In this document: piece by piece, positions 35,767-46,938 of the stretch
How the letters are laid out: each line of letters opens with the position of its first letter
Position numbering within the stretch: the first letter of the stretch is position 1
Origin: Phytophthora colocasiae
Lineage: Eukaryota > Oomycota > Peronosporomycetes > Peronosporales > Peronosporaceae
Length of the DNA stretch: 64,000 nucleotides
Direction of reading: 5' to 3'
Assembly: GCA_018806915.1 (NCBI GenBank)
Contig: JAGKQI010000047.1
Span: 620,001 to 684,000 of the forward strand
The notes under the pieces: model-generated
Database searches by the model: none
What the model was told of the DNA's origin: nothing
What the model saw: the letters and a program-made list of their open reading frames with translations, nothing else
Position numbers and translations under genes: made by a program

Positions 35767-37077
35767 TTGCGTAGGTTTCGCTACACGATTGTCCACACAG
35801 AACTGACCAACAATTTGTGGGCAGACCTGGTTAGTATTGATGGGGTGGTAGTGCTGCCGCTACGACTGTGTTTACACGAGTTACCCGGCTCTAGGCTCGT
35901 GCTAAACGTCTGTCATTGCTGGACGGGTTTATCTGGCCGACGTTGGCGGAAATGCAGCGACGCACACTGCACAAGCTAGCACAGCTCCTACTGGCTGTGA
36001 TCGAGACGACAATGGTGTGTTGTGGTGCGGTAATACTTTTTGGATTCCTGCGGTAGCAACAGAACTCGTGCGACGAATGTTGATCATTGCACACTAATGC
36101 GCTCCACAGGACCACCGTGGTGAGGCTACTGTATTGAACCACCTTCAGCAAGCGTTTACCATCGCAGAATTGATCACGAACGTGCGTGCTCTTTGCTGTG
36201 CCTACATACAAAAATGGGGGTAAGATTGTCCCTCAACCGTGGGGTGAACTGTACAGAGCTGATACATGCAACGAAGCCTACATTTCGCCTTTCACTATCT
36301 CGGAGAGGGATTTGGTACCTACCAGTACCTGTTGGATATGAAGGACAATGTCAGCCATTTTGCGCACAGGTACCTTGTGATTCTCCAAATAGCGAAGTTA
36401 CTGTCGAAGGACTATCGATGGTGCAGTCGTTTTGGCATCCCCTCGCGGTGGCTCAGTGACAACGGAGCGCATTTTAAGATTTGTAGGATAGCCGAGCTAT
36501 GCAAAATCCTGAAGTGCCTACAAAATTTTGTCATCGCCTATTCTCCGTGGGTGAATGGCTCTGTGGATCGTGCAAATATGGACATTTTGCGAGTCGTACT
36601 TACCATGATACTCGAGTTCCTTATTTTGCATCAGGATTGGACGTATTTAGTGACGTTGGTCCTGGTCAACATGAACCACTCGGTGGCCTCAACAAAACTC
36701 CACCTGAATTTTTTACCGGTTTACCGTGCCCGTTCCAAATATATGAACTTTACTTACCAAAGAACCAAGTGAAGTATCGATCTCGAGCGCGTCGATCAAG
36801 CAAGTGCTGATGCAGTGAGCTTTGAGGATATGCAAGATCACGCTGCTCAATAAGTACAGGGTCGATCAAGAAGTAAACTTCTCTGTGAATGGTTACGTGT
36901 TGCGACCACGTGTCGATGGGCGACGTCATTACAAATACTGGTGACATGGATTTGGCCCTACATTATCACTCTTTTTGCTCACGACACCTAATTACAGGTA
37001 GTGAGCAAGATGTGCACGTCTATTGGCTTAAGTTCTATCCCGACAGTGACTTGGAGGTCACGGACGAGCTTCTTTAA
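35767..37077 (+). pseudogene. Ty3/gypsy retrotransposon pol, 3' part (RNase H end, integrase, chromo-like tail)
   Basis: A degraded pol reading, spread over three frames. From 35,773 the peptide YTIVH..NLWADL matches the end of a gypsy RNase H domain. From 35,915 SLLDGFIWPTL and from 36,040 WIPA..ELVRRMLIIAH match the linker and H2C2-type integrase N-terminus. At 36,266-36,772 the integrase core keeps WLSDNGAHFK (second catalytic Asp), AYSPWVNGSVDRAN (third catalytic Glu replaced by Asp) and FFTGLP. At 37,005-37,077 VHVYWLKFYPDSDLEVTDELL-type sequence is the C-terminal tail common in oomycete gypsy elements. Frameshifts and stops make it non-functional. No LTRs were recognised, and the 5' half of the element is absent. 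The family assignment rests on remembered motifs, not on a search. Confidence 0.8.
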
Positions 37078-38029
37078 CATGGTGCTACTCAAGGCATCAT
37101 CCGAAAAGTTAGTAAACTTGTCAAGCACTGCTGGGATGAACAGAGCCAGTGCGTACCTGAAACTTAGCTAGTGTTTAGTAGCAGTGCTACCATGAGAGAT
37201 GAGTGGTTTATTAGTCGTATTACGCAGCCTAAGTGGCTGTTGCATAAAAACAATACATGCAGTTAAATCGAATCAGTGACATAATCTTGGTCAGTATTTT
37301 AAGCAATGTAATGCGTAAAATGTACGAGCCATACAATACCACCCACAAGTCTAAGTGAGCAGTTTGTAAGCATGACTGTGGGGGGGGGGGGGGCTGAGTT
37401 GTTTCAGGGTGGACGGAAGAGGCGACTCATACCAATAATGTGCAAGGTGAGAAGAGCGATGACTTCTCGCCTCGCCTGCGCTGTTGGCGGTCGTATTATT
37501 GCTTTACTTTTGCCACCTCTCTCGTCTGGCGTTTCAGTTTGGAAAAACGGCACTCGGTGAATGTCCTCTTCCCAACGTGTGCGCAAATGCTGCGTCGAGC
37601 CAAGGTGGCCACAAAGTGGGCACGAAATGCAAGTAGAAGATGTAGTGGACGGCATGTAGGAAATTTGTTAATAGAACTGACGTCTTGGCGAATTGAGTTT
37701 TTATTCTTCGGTTTCTTGTTCTATTGTTTTACATTGTAAAATACAGTGCGCGCGGAAATGAAAGGGAAAAAATCATTTTCGATCAATTTATTTTATCAAA
37801 TCAAATGCAGTGGGTTTGAGCTTTTAGACCAATATCGAGCGATTCGCAGCGGTCTTTTTTAATCTATCACTCCGTAAAATTTCAGCAAGTAGCTTCCCTT
37901 CCTTTGACAGCCAAAAGATTAAATACTGAAGATCTTAAACTAGCTCTGTATGGAGCAAAAAGGATCTAATACAGCTATAAATAATGGATTTCTCATCTCC
38001 CCCATCCTTTTCGCGCTTAAGTGGCTCTG
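37078..38029. other. Unassigned spacer with a G13 tract
   Basis: No recognisable gene. A run of 13 G lies at 37,381-37,393. ORFs of 60-99 codons on both strands (37,372-37,739) resemble nothing I know. This may hold LTR or untranslated parts of the neighbouring gypsy remnants. Confidence 0.5.
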
Positions 38030-38710
38030 TCAAAGGAAGTTTTTCGAGTGAAGCTCGGCTCTCACTTGCCAGATTTTACTGAGTGATAACTTAAACGAAC
38101 CGCTGCGTATCGCTCGGTTTTGGTCTAAAAGCCTAAACCCCTTGCGTTTACCATTCAACACCACTTCCACGCCGCAGTCTATTAAGAAGTCGCACATCCA
38201 TTTTGTCACGTAGATGGTCCGTTGAAGCTGCCTCGTCGTACGCGACAATTGCATAGCTGTGATCCCTCTCGATCTGTTCGGGTCGTGGCGAATGTTGTTC
38301 TGGTCGATTACTTTTCCGCACCACCTAACAGACTGTTGATAGAGCGAAGACTTCTTGAAATTCAACTTCAGTCCGTACTCGTGCAAGAGGCCGAACAGTT
38401 CTCCAACAGGTACTCGGCGCAAAAAGTAGCATGTCATCAATTAAGATGAGCAAATAGTCATGCAGTAGCTCAGCGAAACAATTCTTCGTTGAAATGGAGA
38501 CAATTCGCTTTCAAAACACAGTTCGGCGTGAACACACCTTCATCGGTCATGTACGAGAGCATTTCACGGCTCTCCTCCGGATGAAACCGAACAAACCATA
38601 GTCTTTTATTTTTACTCGCCACTGCTCCAACTTTGTTTTCAGATTGGGCATGAGACCAGTAATCGCTATATTCATTGCGTTGAGAGGTTTATTGTCGACA
38701 GCCTGACGGA
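38030..38710 (-). pseudogene. Ty3/gypsy reverse transcriptase fragment
   Basis: Minus-strand remnant running opposite to the pol piece at 35.8-37.1 kb, so it is a different insertion or an inverted part. From right to left: VRQAVDNKPLNAMN (finger region), then a frameshifted stretch around YGLFGF, then LIDDMLLFA at about 38,440, which carries the DD of the polymerase YxDD-type box with the flanking residue changed. The continuous frame 38,440-38,030 reads LHEYGLKLNF..KWCGKVI..HDP, the usual thumb and connection region of gypsy polymerases. Later sequence is frayed. Only about 220 codons remain, with no LTR. Confidence 0.75.
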
Positions 38711-39150
38711 CCACATTCGGGCCCCGGAGAGGTAGGGGAACACATGCCTACCGGCTACAACTTTTTCATCCGACCACTTGCAAACTGATACTAAGGACGT
38801 AATCAGATTTACAAGGGGTTATATATTTGGTTACTCTATGCTTATAGTATATACAAGTATAATGAAAATGAGTGGCTGCTGCGCTGTTCTATACACCCGA
38901 GACTTTAAAAACGCAAAGTGTCTGTCTGTCTGTCCGTGGTCCGCACACCCGGCCACAACAATTTCATTGGTTAAATTAAGCTAAGTACGATTCAAGTTCC
39001 GACTAAGCTCAAAAATTCGTCATTTCGAAAAGAGCGGCCAAGGACACAGTAGCGAGGACAGGGAACAGCGGACACCGGAGAAGCTTACAGACAGTGTATG
39101 TAATTGTTTATGATAATATTAATTTCCTTTCTACCCTATTTTTTGCTCCG
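38711..39150. other. Unassigned; possible Helitron 5' end at 38,888
   Basis: No gene seen. From 38,888 the sequence TCTATACACCCGAGAC followed by four CTGT-like repeats resembles the 5' ends (TC start, GTCTGTCTG tract) described for many Helitrons. The preceding base is T rather than the usual A, so the assignment is tentative. Confidence 0.35.
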
Positions 39151-39735
39151 TCACCCCTCTCGCTCTTCGTAGCCCGATGCTGAGGCGCCCATGCTGCCCG
39201 CAAGCAGTATGGGAAATCTCATACCCAATCCGGGGTAAGGGGCAGCACAAACAGCGATAAAAGCCAGCTTTGCCGGGCTGTCTGCCTCATCCCGGACCCA
39301 GTCATCGATAATGGGACCCGGTGCAATGATGTGGTAACCCCCATTGCACTTCTGTGTCCGTGGCGGAGCACAGCGTGACAACCCTAGGGGTGAAGGAGCC
39401 CCCCTTTGCTCGCCGTACTGGTAAAACTGGTTTGCTTTATGGGTTACCTGATGGTAATAGGTTAACCCCACTTGCTCCGATGTTGGTAAAACGAAGGCGA
39501 AGGCCTGAACTACTGCGCTACGAGGCACTGGAGGGGGTGGGGTGGGGGGTTGGTCGTGCTCTCGCGGAGAGAGCCTCCGAAATCGCACTGTCAAACATAA
39601 TAACATTCCATGAGGAAGGTTTTGAGAGGGACACACGGAAATTCTTTTCCACCAATGATACATCGTCTTATAGGGCGCGAGGCACAACGGTTTCGGAATA
39701 GATCCCGTAAATAGAAGAAAGGATACGCGAACCAT
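39151..39735 (-). CDS. Unrecognised ORF, 194 codons
   Basis: Open frame on the minus strand just upstream of, and divergent from, the Helitron protein. It is proline-rich in the middle (PPTPPPPVPR) and has no motif I know. The plus strand of the same interval is also open for 115 codons, so the openness may only reflect base composition. It may be untranslated Helitron sequence or a fragment of another repeat. I assign no function. Confidence 0.2.
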   Translation of the reverse strand: MVRVSFLLFTGSIPKPLCLAPYKTMYHWWKRISVCPSQNLPHGMLLCLTVRFRRLSPREHDQPPTPPPPVPRSAVVQAFAFVLPTSEQVGLTYYHQVTHKANQFYQYGEQRGAPSPLGLSRCAPPRTQKCNGGYHIIAPGPIIDDWVRDEADSPAKLAFIAVCAAPYPGLGMRFPILLAGSMGASASGYEEREG

Positions 39736-39789
39736 GAAGATTTTGTTTCCAGTATTATTCGAGGGCGGGACACGTTACACAGGAGACAC

Positions 39790-42700
39790 TACTTTTCGCG
39801 TTTTCTAAATGGCCATGACGGTGATGAACGTGTGTGTCCTCATTGCAAGGCGTGGAAATTCCCAGGCAAAACGGATAATTGTTGTTGCAAGGGAGGAAAG
39901 GTCAATTTGCCACCGCGCCGGGAAGCCCCGCGGAAGCTAAGACTGCTCTTCGACAATCCAGCTTTTATGAAGTCTATTCGAGCATACAACAACGTCTTGA
40001 CTTTCACGTCAATGGGTGCGTCAACGTCTAAATCACTTCACGTGGACGAGAGTGTTACGCGTCGAGGTGTTTACAACTTTCGAGTATTGGGGACAGTTTG
40101 CCACCGAATGGGATCACTTCTTCCGCCTTCAGGACGAAACCCTATGTTTGCTCAAATATACATCAACGATCCAGACAGTGCTGTACGTGTGTTAAGCTGG
40201 ATTCGTATGACCGATGGACTAAGCGAAGAGTTCGTCAGTGACATTGATGCTGTGATGGAAGAGCATAATCCGTATGCACAACAATTTTTACATGCACGGG
40301 AAATCCTCATTGAGCGAAGTAGACCTGCACTAGAAGCAGCAAGAGCAAAACGGGCCAGACGAAGCGAAAACGAGGGGAAACAGGAGGAAGATATGCATGA
40401 ACCCCTCATTGATCCGGATATTGACTGTGTACTTCGTCGCATGTTGGATCGTGGCGGTAACCCTGGGACTCATAATACGCCCACCAAATCGGAGGTTGCT
40501 GCGATTATTATTGATGCTAACGCCCTGAGCGTCGCGATATTGTCCTCTACACCAGCCAAGGAGGTTCCAATCGAATTTACGAGACCAATTCAAACTACGA
40601 TCCTTTACAATACCCCCCTTTTCCACCCGTACGGCGAGAAGGGTTGGACGTATATAATGGCTTACGCTGGTGTAAACCAGAACCCATGCCGATGTGGAAG
40701 AGGAAGTTGGTCGGCGAGGTGGAGGAGGACGACAAGATCAAAACATGGAGGAAGAAGATGAGTGGGGGGACGTCGTGCAATTCGAGGATGGCACTGAGGA
40801 AAGGCACAAAACGACAATGTCTCTGCGAGAATTCGTCGCATATTTGTTGTATGACCGCACAGGAAGTCATTCCCTCTTACTTCTCGGTGGGCGACTAACC
40901 CAGCAATACTGCGTTGATCAGTGGGCAAAAGCTGAATAAGAACGCCTTCGGTACATCGAGAACAATCAATTTGAATTTCGACTCGAATCGATACAAGGGC
41001 TTTCAGATGCGTATAGACATGAGGGTACAGAAGCTCAAAGAGGCGCCGAAATAAATGAACTACTACAGGTGGCTGCTAACCCAGTAGTCAATCGGCGACG
41101 TCAAAATGAATCTGGTGATGCTGCGAAGGTAGACGCGGGCGATGTTGGCAGACGATTAATTCTACGGCCTCCGTTTACAGGTGGACCTCGCTACATGTAT
41201 CAAAGGTTTCAATATGCCATGACCATCGTTCGCGAATTAGGTGCTCTCAACCTGCTCATTACCATGACATGTAATCCAAAATGGGTAGAGATCAAGGAGA
41301 ATATTCGGCCGGGACAGACAGCACCAGATAGACCTGACATAATGGCTCGGTTTTTTATGCGGAAATTGAAAAGCCTTTGTAAGGATCTCGATGAGGGCAT
41401 CTTGGTAATTCAGACGGCTCGGATTCACGTCGTCGAATACCAAAAGCGTGGACTGCCTCATGCACACATTTTGATGATTTTACGACCCGAGGATAAGCCC
41501 GTTACGGCAGAAGACATCGACCGTTTGGTTTCGGCGGAGTTACCTGACCCAGACACAAACCCTGACCTTTACGAGACTGTGTTGTCGTGTATGATGCATG
41601 GCCCATGTGGAGATCACAACAAAACGTGTCCGTGTATTAAGAATGGGAAATGCTCCAAGAAGTTCCCTAAGCCGTTCGCGGAAGCAACAACAATGACAGT
41701 GGACAAGTATTCAGTATACAGACGACGTCGATGAGAGGGTGGGAATTTGCGGCGTGGGGACAAAGTGTGGGATAATGCCACGATCAACCAATGGATTTTC
41801 CCGTACAATCCGTACATTTCACAAAATTACAACTGTCACATCAATGTGGAGGTTTGTGCGACGAACAGGGCGATCAAGTAAATCTACAAGTACGTGTACA
41901 AAAGATCGGATATGACCACCATTACGATCGAATGTCAGGTTGAAGAGCACTCCCTTAACAAAATCCTGCAGTATTTACTGGCTAGATATATATCTCCAGT
42001 CGAAGCATGTATGCGCCATTTCAGGAATCCTACCCAAGCATCAACGCGCAACGTAGTTAAACTCGCTGTCCATTTGCCTGGGCAGAGCTCAGTAGTGTAT
42101 CGGGCAAGTGCAACAAACGATCAGATGATTCGGGGTGATAGGACGACGCTGACCGCGTTTTTCTTACTGTGTATTATGGAGCCAAACGCTGTGACAATGT
42201 TGTACAAATATTCCTACGGTATACCAGTGGAACAAGAGGAATAAAGAATGGGTACAGTTCAGAAAGTATGTACCTTCCATTGGGCGAATTGTTCACGTGT
42301 CACCCCAAGATCCGGAACGGTTCTACTTGCGACTTTTACTTGGTAACATATGTGACGCCGTTTGAAGACTTAAGGACTATTGACGGGATTGCGTACGGTA
42401 CCTTTCACGAAGCCGCTCTGGATATTTAGACAGGGAGGAGTGTCTGGCTGAGGCGGCACATGAGCGCATGCCGTATCAGCGCTTTTCGCTATCATTTTGG
42501 TGTACTCTCTTTCAAGTAGTCCACTTGGTTTGTGGGGACGATTCAACAGCCAGCTAAGTGAGGATTTTTAACGAGCGTTTGATGCCGACATATACCACCC
42601 ACGGGTGGTGTATAGAATTCTGCAAAGTGCCGATAAAATCCTCCGCGCTAACGGTAAAACGTTAGCCAATTATGCACTCCCCGCACTCGAGAATTACGAC

Positions 42701-44321
42701 CAGGACGCGGCTTATGACCATCAAGAAGAAGATTTGATTGATCAAGAATCTAACGCCTATCCGTTGGAACAATTGGGGAGTACCGTCGCGGGGATAGATA
42801 AGTTAAACGAGGGTCAAAGGGTCATTTTTGATCAAGTGATTGGTGCAGTGCATAATCCAGAAGTTGGTCAGAAACTATTCTTTATCGACGGACCAGGTGG
42901 TACTGGTAAATCGTTCCTGCTCGAACAACTTCTTGCCAGAGTACGTTTTGACGGAGGGGTAGCAGTGGCAGTCGCTTCCAGTGGAATTGCAGCAACATTG
43001 CTGACAGGGGGTCATACGGCGCATTCTACATTTCGTATTCCGCTAAAATTGAACGATCATTCCACCTGAAGCATCTCCAAACAGAGCCAGAAGTCTAAGT
43101 TGATACGACGAGCCAACTTGATTATCTGGGACGAGGCCCCCATGATGCAAGAAGCGCGTTTTGAAGCTGTGGACAGGACGTTGCGTGACATTATGAACAA
43201 CGAAGCGGAACCGTTTGGAGGGAAGGTTTTAGCTTTCGTCAGATACTTCCTGTTTTGAGGAATGCCACCAGGGCAGAGACGCTAAATGTGTGTTTCAAGG
43301 CATCTTCACTATGGAGGTATCTTCGACAGGTACGACTAATGGAAAATATGCGCGTGAAGACAGCACCTGATCCAGACAGTGCGGCACAGTTAGCTAATTT
43401 TCAGATTTCTTGCTTCAGATTGGTGAAGGGCGTTATCCTGTGAACCGCGACATCGATGATAGCGATATCTGCATCCCAAAGACTATGTGGGTCGGGACTT
43501 CTGGGCCTAGTAGTGCTTCGAGATGAACGAGGATTCAGAATATGAGTTCCCAAACTTCGCTTTGCTACCACCTGTCGTGTCTGTAAGCGAACACGAGTCG
43601 GATGACGATCGACGTACCCAAAATGTCAACGCAATGATTGACGCTGTTTATCTAGGAGTTGAGGGTGCTGATTTACCGGATGAGTACTTTTTTAACCGCG
43701 CAATTTTGGCTCCCACCAATGCAAGCGTTCGCAGAATCAACGAATTGGTAGCCAAACGGTTGTCTGGAGAGACAAGAGAGTACCGTTCCAACGATAGCGT
43801 CGACGGCCCCAGAGATTAAAACCTATGTGAGACTGAGTTTTGAATTCTCTGAATTTCTCAGGGATGCCGCCTCACAAGATGGTTCTCAAAGTTGGCACTC
43901 CTATCATTATGATCCGCAACTTAAATAGTGATGAAGGGTTGTGCAACGGGACGCGTCTGCGAGTGGTGTCATTGCGTGAAAAGTGTATTGACGCGACCAT
44001 AATGTCGGGAACTCGGCGCGGCCAACGAGTGTTCATCCCACGTAACGTGTTTCTCAGCGATGATGAGGATAAGGAGTTCCATTTACGTTGAGACGTAAAC
44101 AGTTCACTGTCGAATTAGCGTTCGAGATGACAATTAACAAGACACAAGGCCAGTCGATTCACAACGTAGGAATCTACCTGGAATCGCCTGTGTTTGCGCA
44201 CGGCCAACTCTACGTTACACTTTCAAGGGTTACATCCAGAAAGGCGATCAAGATAGCCATCGATCCGAGAGCATTCGATGATAGTAGTGCGCAGGGATGC
44301 CGAAAGCTGCATTTTTATTGA
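39790..44321 (+). pseudogene. Helitron Rep-helicase (RepHel) pseudogene
   Basis: Rolling-circle initiator plus SF1/Pif1-type helicase, which would nick and unwind DNA during Helitron transposition. Order: N-terminal Cys cluster VCPHCKAW (about 39,830); the YGEKGWTY and LREFVAYLLYDRTG region (40,630-40,860) after a frameshift near 40,690; FTGGPRYMYQ (about 41,180); ITMTCNPKW (about 41,265); the HUH motif QKRGLPHAHIL (about 41,445); the tyrosine motif IYKYVYK (about 41,885); FEDLRTIDG (about 42,365); helicase Walker A GPGGTGKS (about 42,895), Walker B IIWDEAPM (about 43,130), then NKTQGQSIHNVGIYL and QLYVTLSRV to the C-terminus (44,130-44,321). Stops occur at 40,937, 41,732, 41,879, 42,242, 42,427, 43,067 and 43,257, with several frameshifts and a small deletion before helicase motif III. 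The stop at 41,879 falls on the first Tyr of the KYxYKY motif. Not functional. Confidence 0.9.
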
Positions 44322-45316
44322 CGGCAAGCGCAACACTGCAGTAAAAAACTTCCTGGCAACGACGACAGGCAATCAGTAAATAACTGCAAGCAAAATCACC
44401 GAAAATCAATTACTGCAACGCATTAACAGCGATGTAGATCGTTCCTGTTGTCTACAGCGCGCTGTCGACCGTACGGACACCCCAAAGACGCTTGTTAACG
44501 CAAAGAAAAAGAATTTTCTCCAGCGTGTATGGCGTCATGCGTTGACACTCGTGACCAAACGTGATCCGCGCGAGGCTAAAAAACCGCTCAACGATATCGG
44601 ATGTGGGCGAGATTGATGCCAGAAAGGTGTAGCGTTGCAGCGCTCTGCACGCTTCCGCTGTAGCCGCTCAACCAACGATTGATCTTCACCGTCGTCCTCG
44701 TCCTCGATCTCCTCAGCGCTTCTTTCGAACGGTTGGAGCGCCGCTCGCTGGATACGAGTCAGCTTCGATGTATTTCCCGCAAGCACCATCGCACAGGCCA
44801 CCTCAAAATCTGGCATATGCACAATATTTGCACGTGCATCTGAAGTTTTGTATAAATTAGTAGAAAAAGCAGATAAAACCCGAGAACCTTGCCCAAATAG
44901 GTGCTGAAGGACGGCTCTACCTCCATTAAACCGTCCAGCCACACACGAGCATCAAGCATGTTAATTCTCTTCGACTGTAAGGCTTTACTCACGTTGTCCA
45001 CCTTCGCCAACTTGTCCATCACAGCGCGAAGGCGCTTCGCCGTTCTTGGGCTGGGTACGAGCTTGGCGATCTCGTCGTCATCCGTCGGCAGGAATTCAGC
45101 GATTCGAAGTACCGCTTTACCATGGCATATGTAGATCCCCATCGCGTGTCCTGGCGAATGATTGGCCACAATGGTGAGTTGAAACTTCAGTACTAAAAGG
45201 TAGCAACATTGCAACAAAGCCGTAGTTAGCCAAACTTAAAACGAACTTACCGAAGGGCAGCAGCATGATCCGTCTCCATTAAACCGTCCAGCCACACACG
45301 AGCATCAAGCATGTTA

Positions 45317-46938
45317 CAGACAACGACACAAATACCCGGGCAACACAAAACCCGAGAACACGAGAAAATGCATTTAATCCAATTGCTAGAAAAACACTTA
45401 ACATTACCAATCTTGAAAATGTAAAAATTGGATGGCCAGCAGCTAAAACGGTGGGGCACCGGCCAGTCCTACCACTGCAAAAAATGCCGCGAAAGCAACA
45501 CAGCTACACCGTAAAAGTGAAGCAGGAGGCGCTGGAGTCCATCGAGCGGATCGTCTTGACCGCGACGGTCGCCGAGCTCGGGTACCCCCATGGGACCGTG
45601 GACGGGTGGTGGCGGGCACGTGACAAGCTCTGAGCGTACACGGGAAAGAAGTTGTCCAAGACGACAAAAGGGCAGGGGCGCAAGGAAAGCTTTCCGTTCA
45701 CCCCAGCCTTCGTCACTTTCATGAAAGACACTCGCCGAGACGAAGAAGTAAGTTTTATCAGTCTTTACCATTATTGTATTGTTTATAACGTAAAGTGTCT
45801 ATGTAGTGGCTTACTACGTCCATAATGATAGGTTTTATAGAAGAGAACTATGAAGAATGACTAGAACAATATGAAGAAGAAAAGAAGTCACCACAGAGCT
45901 GTCGAAAAGCGCTGGAGAGACTACTGCAGAGAACAGCAAAACGGTAAATCACTGGTCTCAGTACATTTACAATTATATTCATACTAAAAATGATATGTAC
46001 TGTCGTTATGTATTGTTTTAAGATATGGATTTTCGACACAAAAAGCTCAAGAAACGAAGTTGCCGTGCTTGGATCTTATACAGATTAAGCAGGACTTTGC
46101 TATTGAGTTTTGGTCTGCCAACAGCTCCTACTCACCATGCGAAATTTACAATATAGACGAAACTGCGATTTAATTTTGACATGCCGCCTGTAAGAATTTA
46201 GGCCGTCAAGGGGAGTAGAGGGTCGGCAAAGGTCAAAGGCCTCACGAAGCACTGCGGACGTATGACAGCAGTCCTGACAATACGAGCTGATGGTTTGTAT
46301 ATTTAGTTTTTGTATATATTTTTTGGTTTTTAATAGTATGTATTGTTGTAGGAAAAAAATCTATTATTTTCATTTTGCGAGGAAAATTGGGCTGCACGAT
46401 TGAGACCAAGGAGATCCGTACTCTTCCACAAGGGCGTTTTTACACAGTACAAGAGGCTGGGTGGATGGATGCGGCAGGATGGCAATTTTACAATAAAACC
46501 TCCTAAAGTATGAAATTGATGGCACAGCTGTACTTCTTGTGGACAACTTTGAGAGCCATGCGTCCGAGCAAGGTGTGCGAGTTGCAGCGGAAGAGTCCTG
46601 CGCTACTGTGGTCCCTTTACCCCCCAAAAGCACTTCCGTTTGCCAGCCACTGGACGTCGGGGTAATGGGACCACTAAAAGCACGGATTAGAGGTTGCTAT
46701 ACTTCTAAAAAGGGCCTCTCTTCTCCCGAAAAACGTCTTAAAGCTATCAAGGATACAATCAAGGCGTGGGAAGTGTTTTCAGACGAGCTGGTAATTCGTA
46801 ACTTCCAGACAGCTAATCCTAGGGTTGAGTTAATGACAGTTTAATAATTGGCTTTTCTATACTTCCTTGAACTTTGTATTTACCAATCAGCGTATTGTAC
46901 TGTGGCCTGTTTGGCCCGTGTTTTTGTGTCGTTGTCTG
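45317..46938 (+). mobile_element. Pogo-like DNA transposon 1 (1,622 bp)
   Basis: Both ends are defined. The left end is CAGACAACGACACAAA, and the right end is its perfect 16-bp reverse complement, with imperfect matching for about 8 more bases. The element is flanked by TA at 45,315-45,316 and 46,939-46,940, the TA duplication typical of the Tc1/mariner-pogo superfamily. The empty site survives in the neighbouring hAT duplicate. It contains one four-exon transposase pseudogene on the plus strand. Confidence 0.93.
45484..46844 (+). pseudogene. Pogo/CENP-B-like DDE transposase 1
   Basis: Met at 45,484 (MPRKQHSYT) opens a helix-turn-helix domain of the pogo/CENP-B kind (EALESIERI, AELGYPHGTVDGW), with a TGA stop at 45,631. 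Exons inferred by comparison with the minus-strand relative at 49.8-51.2 kb: 45,484-45,747, 45,841-45,943, 46,023-46,292, 46,352-46,844. Catalytic acids of the DDE domain are visible: IYNIDETAI (first Asp), LLVDNFESH (second Asp) and STSVCQPLDVGVMG (third Asp). Further damage: a one-base shift just after IDETAI and a TAG where the relative suggests Trp. The last exon runs intact to its stop at 46,842-46,844. It would have excised and inserted this 1.6-kb element. Confidence 0.88.

Larger units (their letters stand above)
38888..44450 (+). mobile_element. Decayed Helitron (edges tentative)
   Basis: The coding core (39,790-44,321) is unambiguous as a Helitron. The left edge is suggested by the TC-starting motif at 38,888. 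The right edge must lie before the hAT stop codon at 44,452, but no clear hairpin followed by CTRR was found. Helitrons transpose by rolling-circle replication without target duplication, so flanking repeats cannot confirm the ends. Confidence 0.5.

Noticed and set aside
37381..37393. G13 run (also G10 at 48,959) as a G-quadruplex or regulatory site
   Set aside because: A plain homopolymer with no repeated G-tract arrangement. Length may also be uncertain from sequencing.
36193..38710. One continuous gypsy retrotransposon
   Set aside because: The integrase part is on the plus strand and the reverse transcriptase part on the minus strand, and no LTR pair was seen. They are treated as separate remnants.
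44440..44470. Palindrome ACAGCGCGCTGT as a Helitron 3' hairpin
   Set aside because: It lies inside the C-terminal codons and stop of hAT 1 and is not followed by CTRR.
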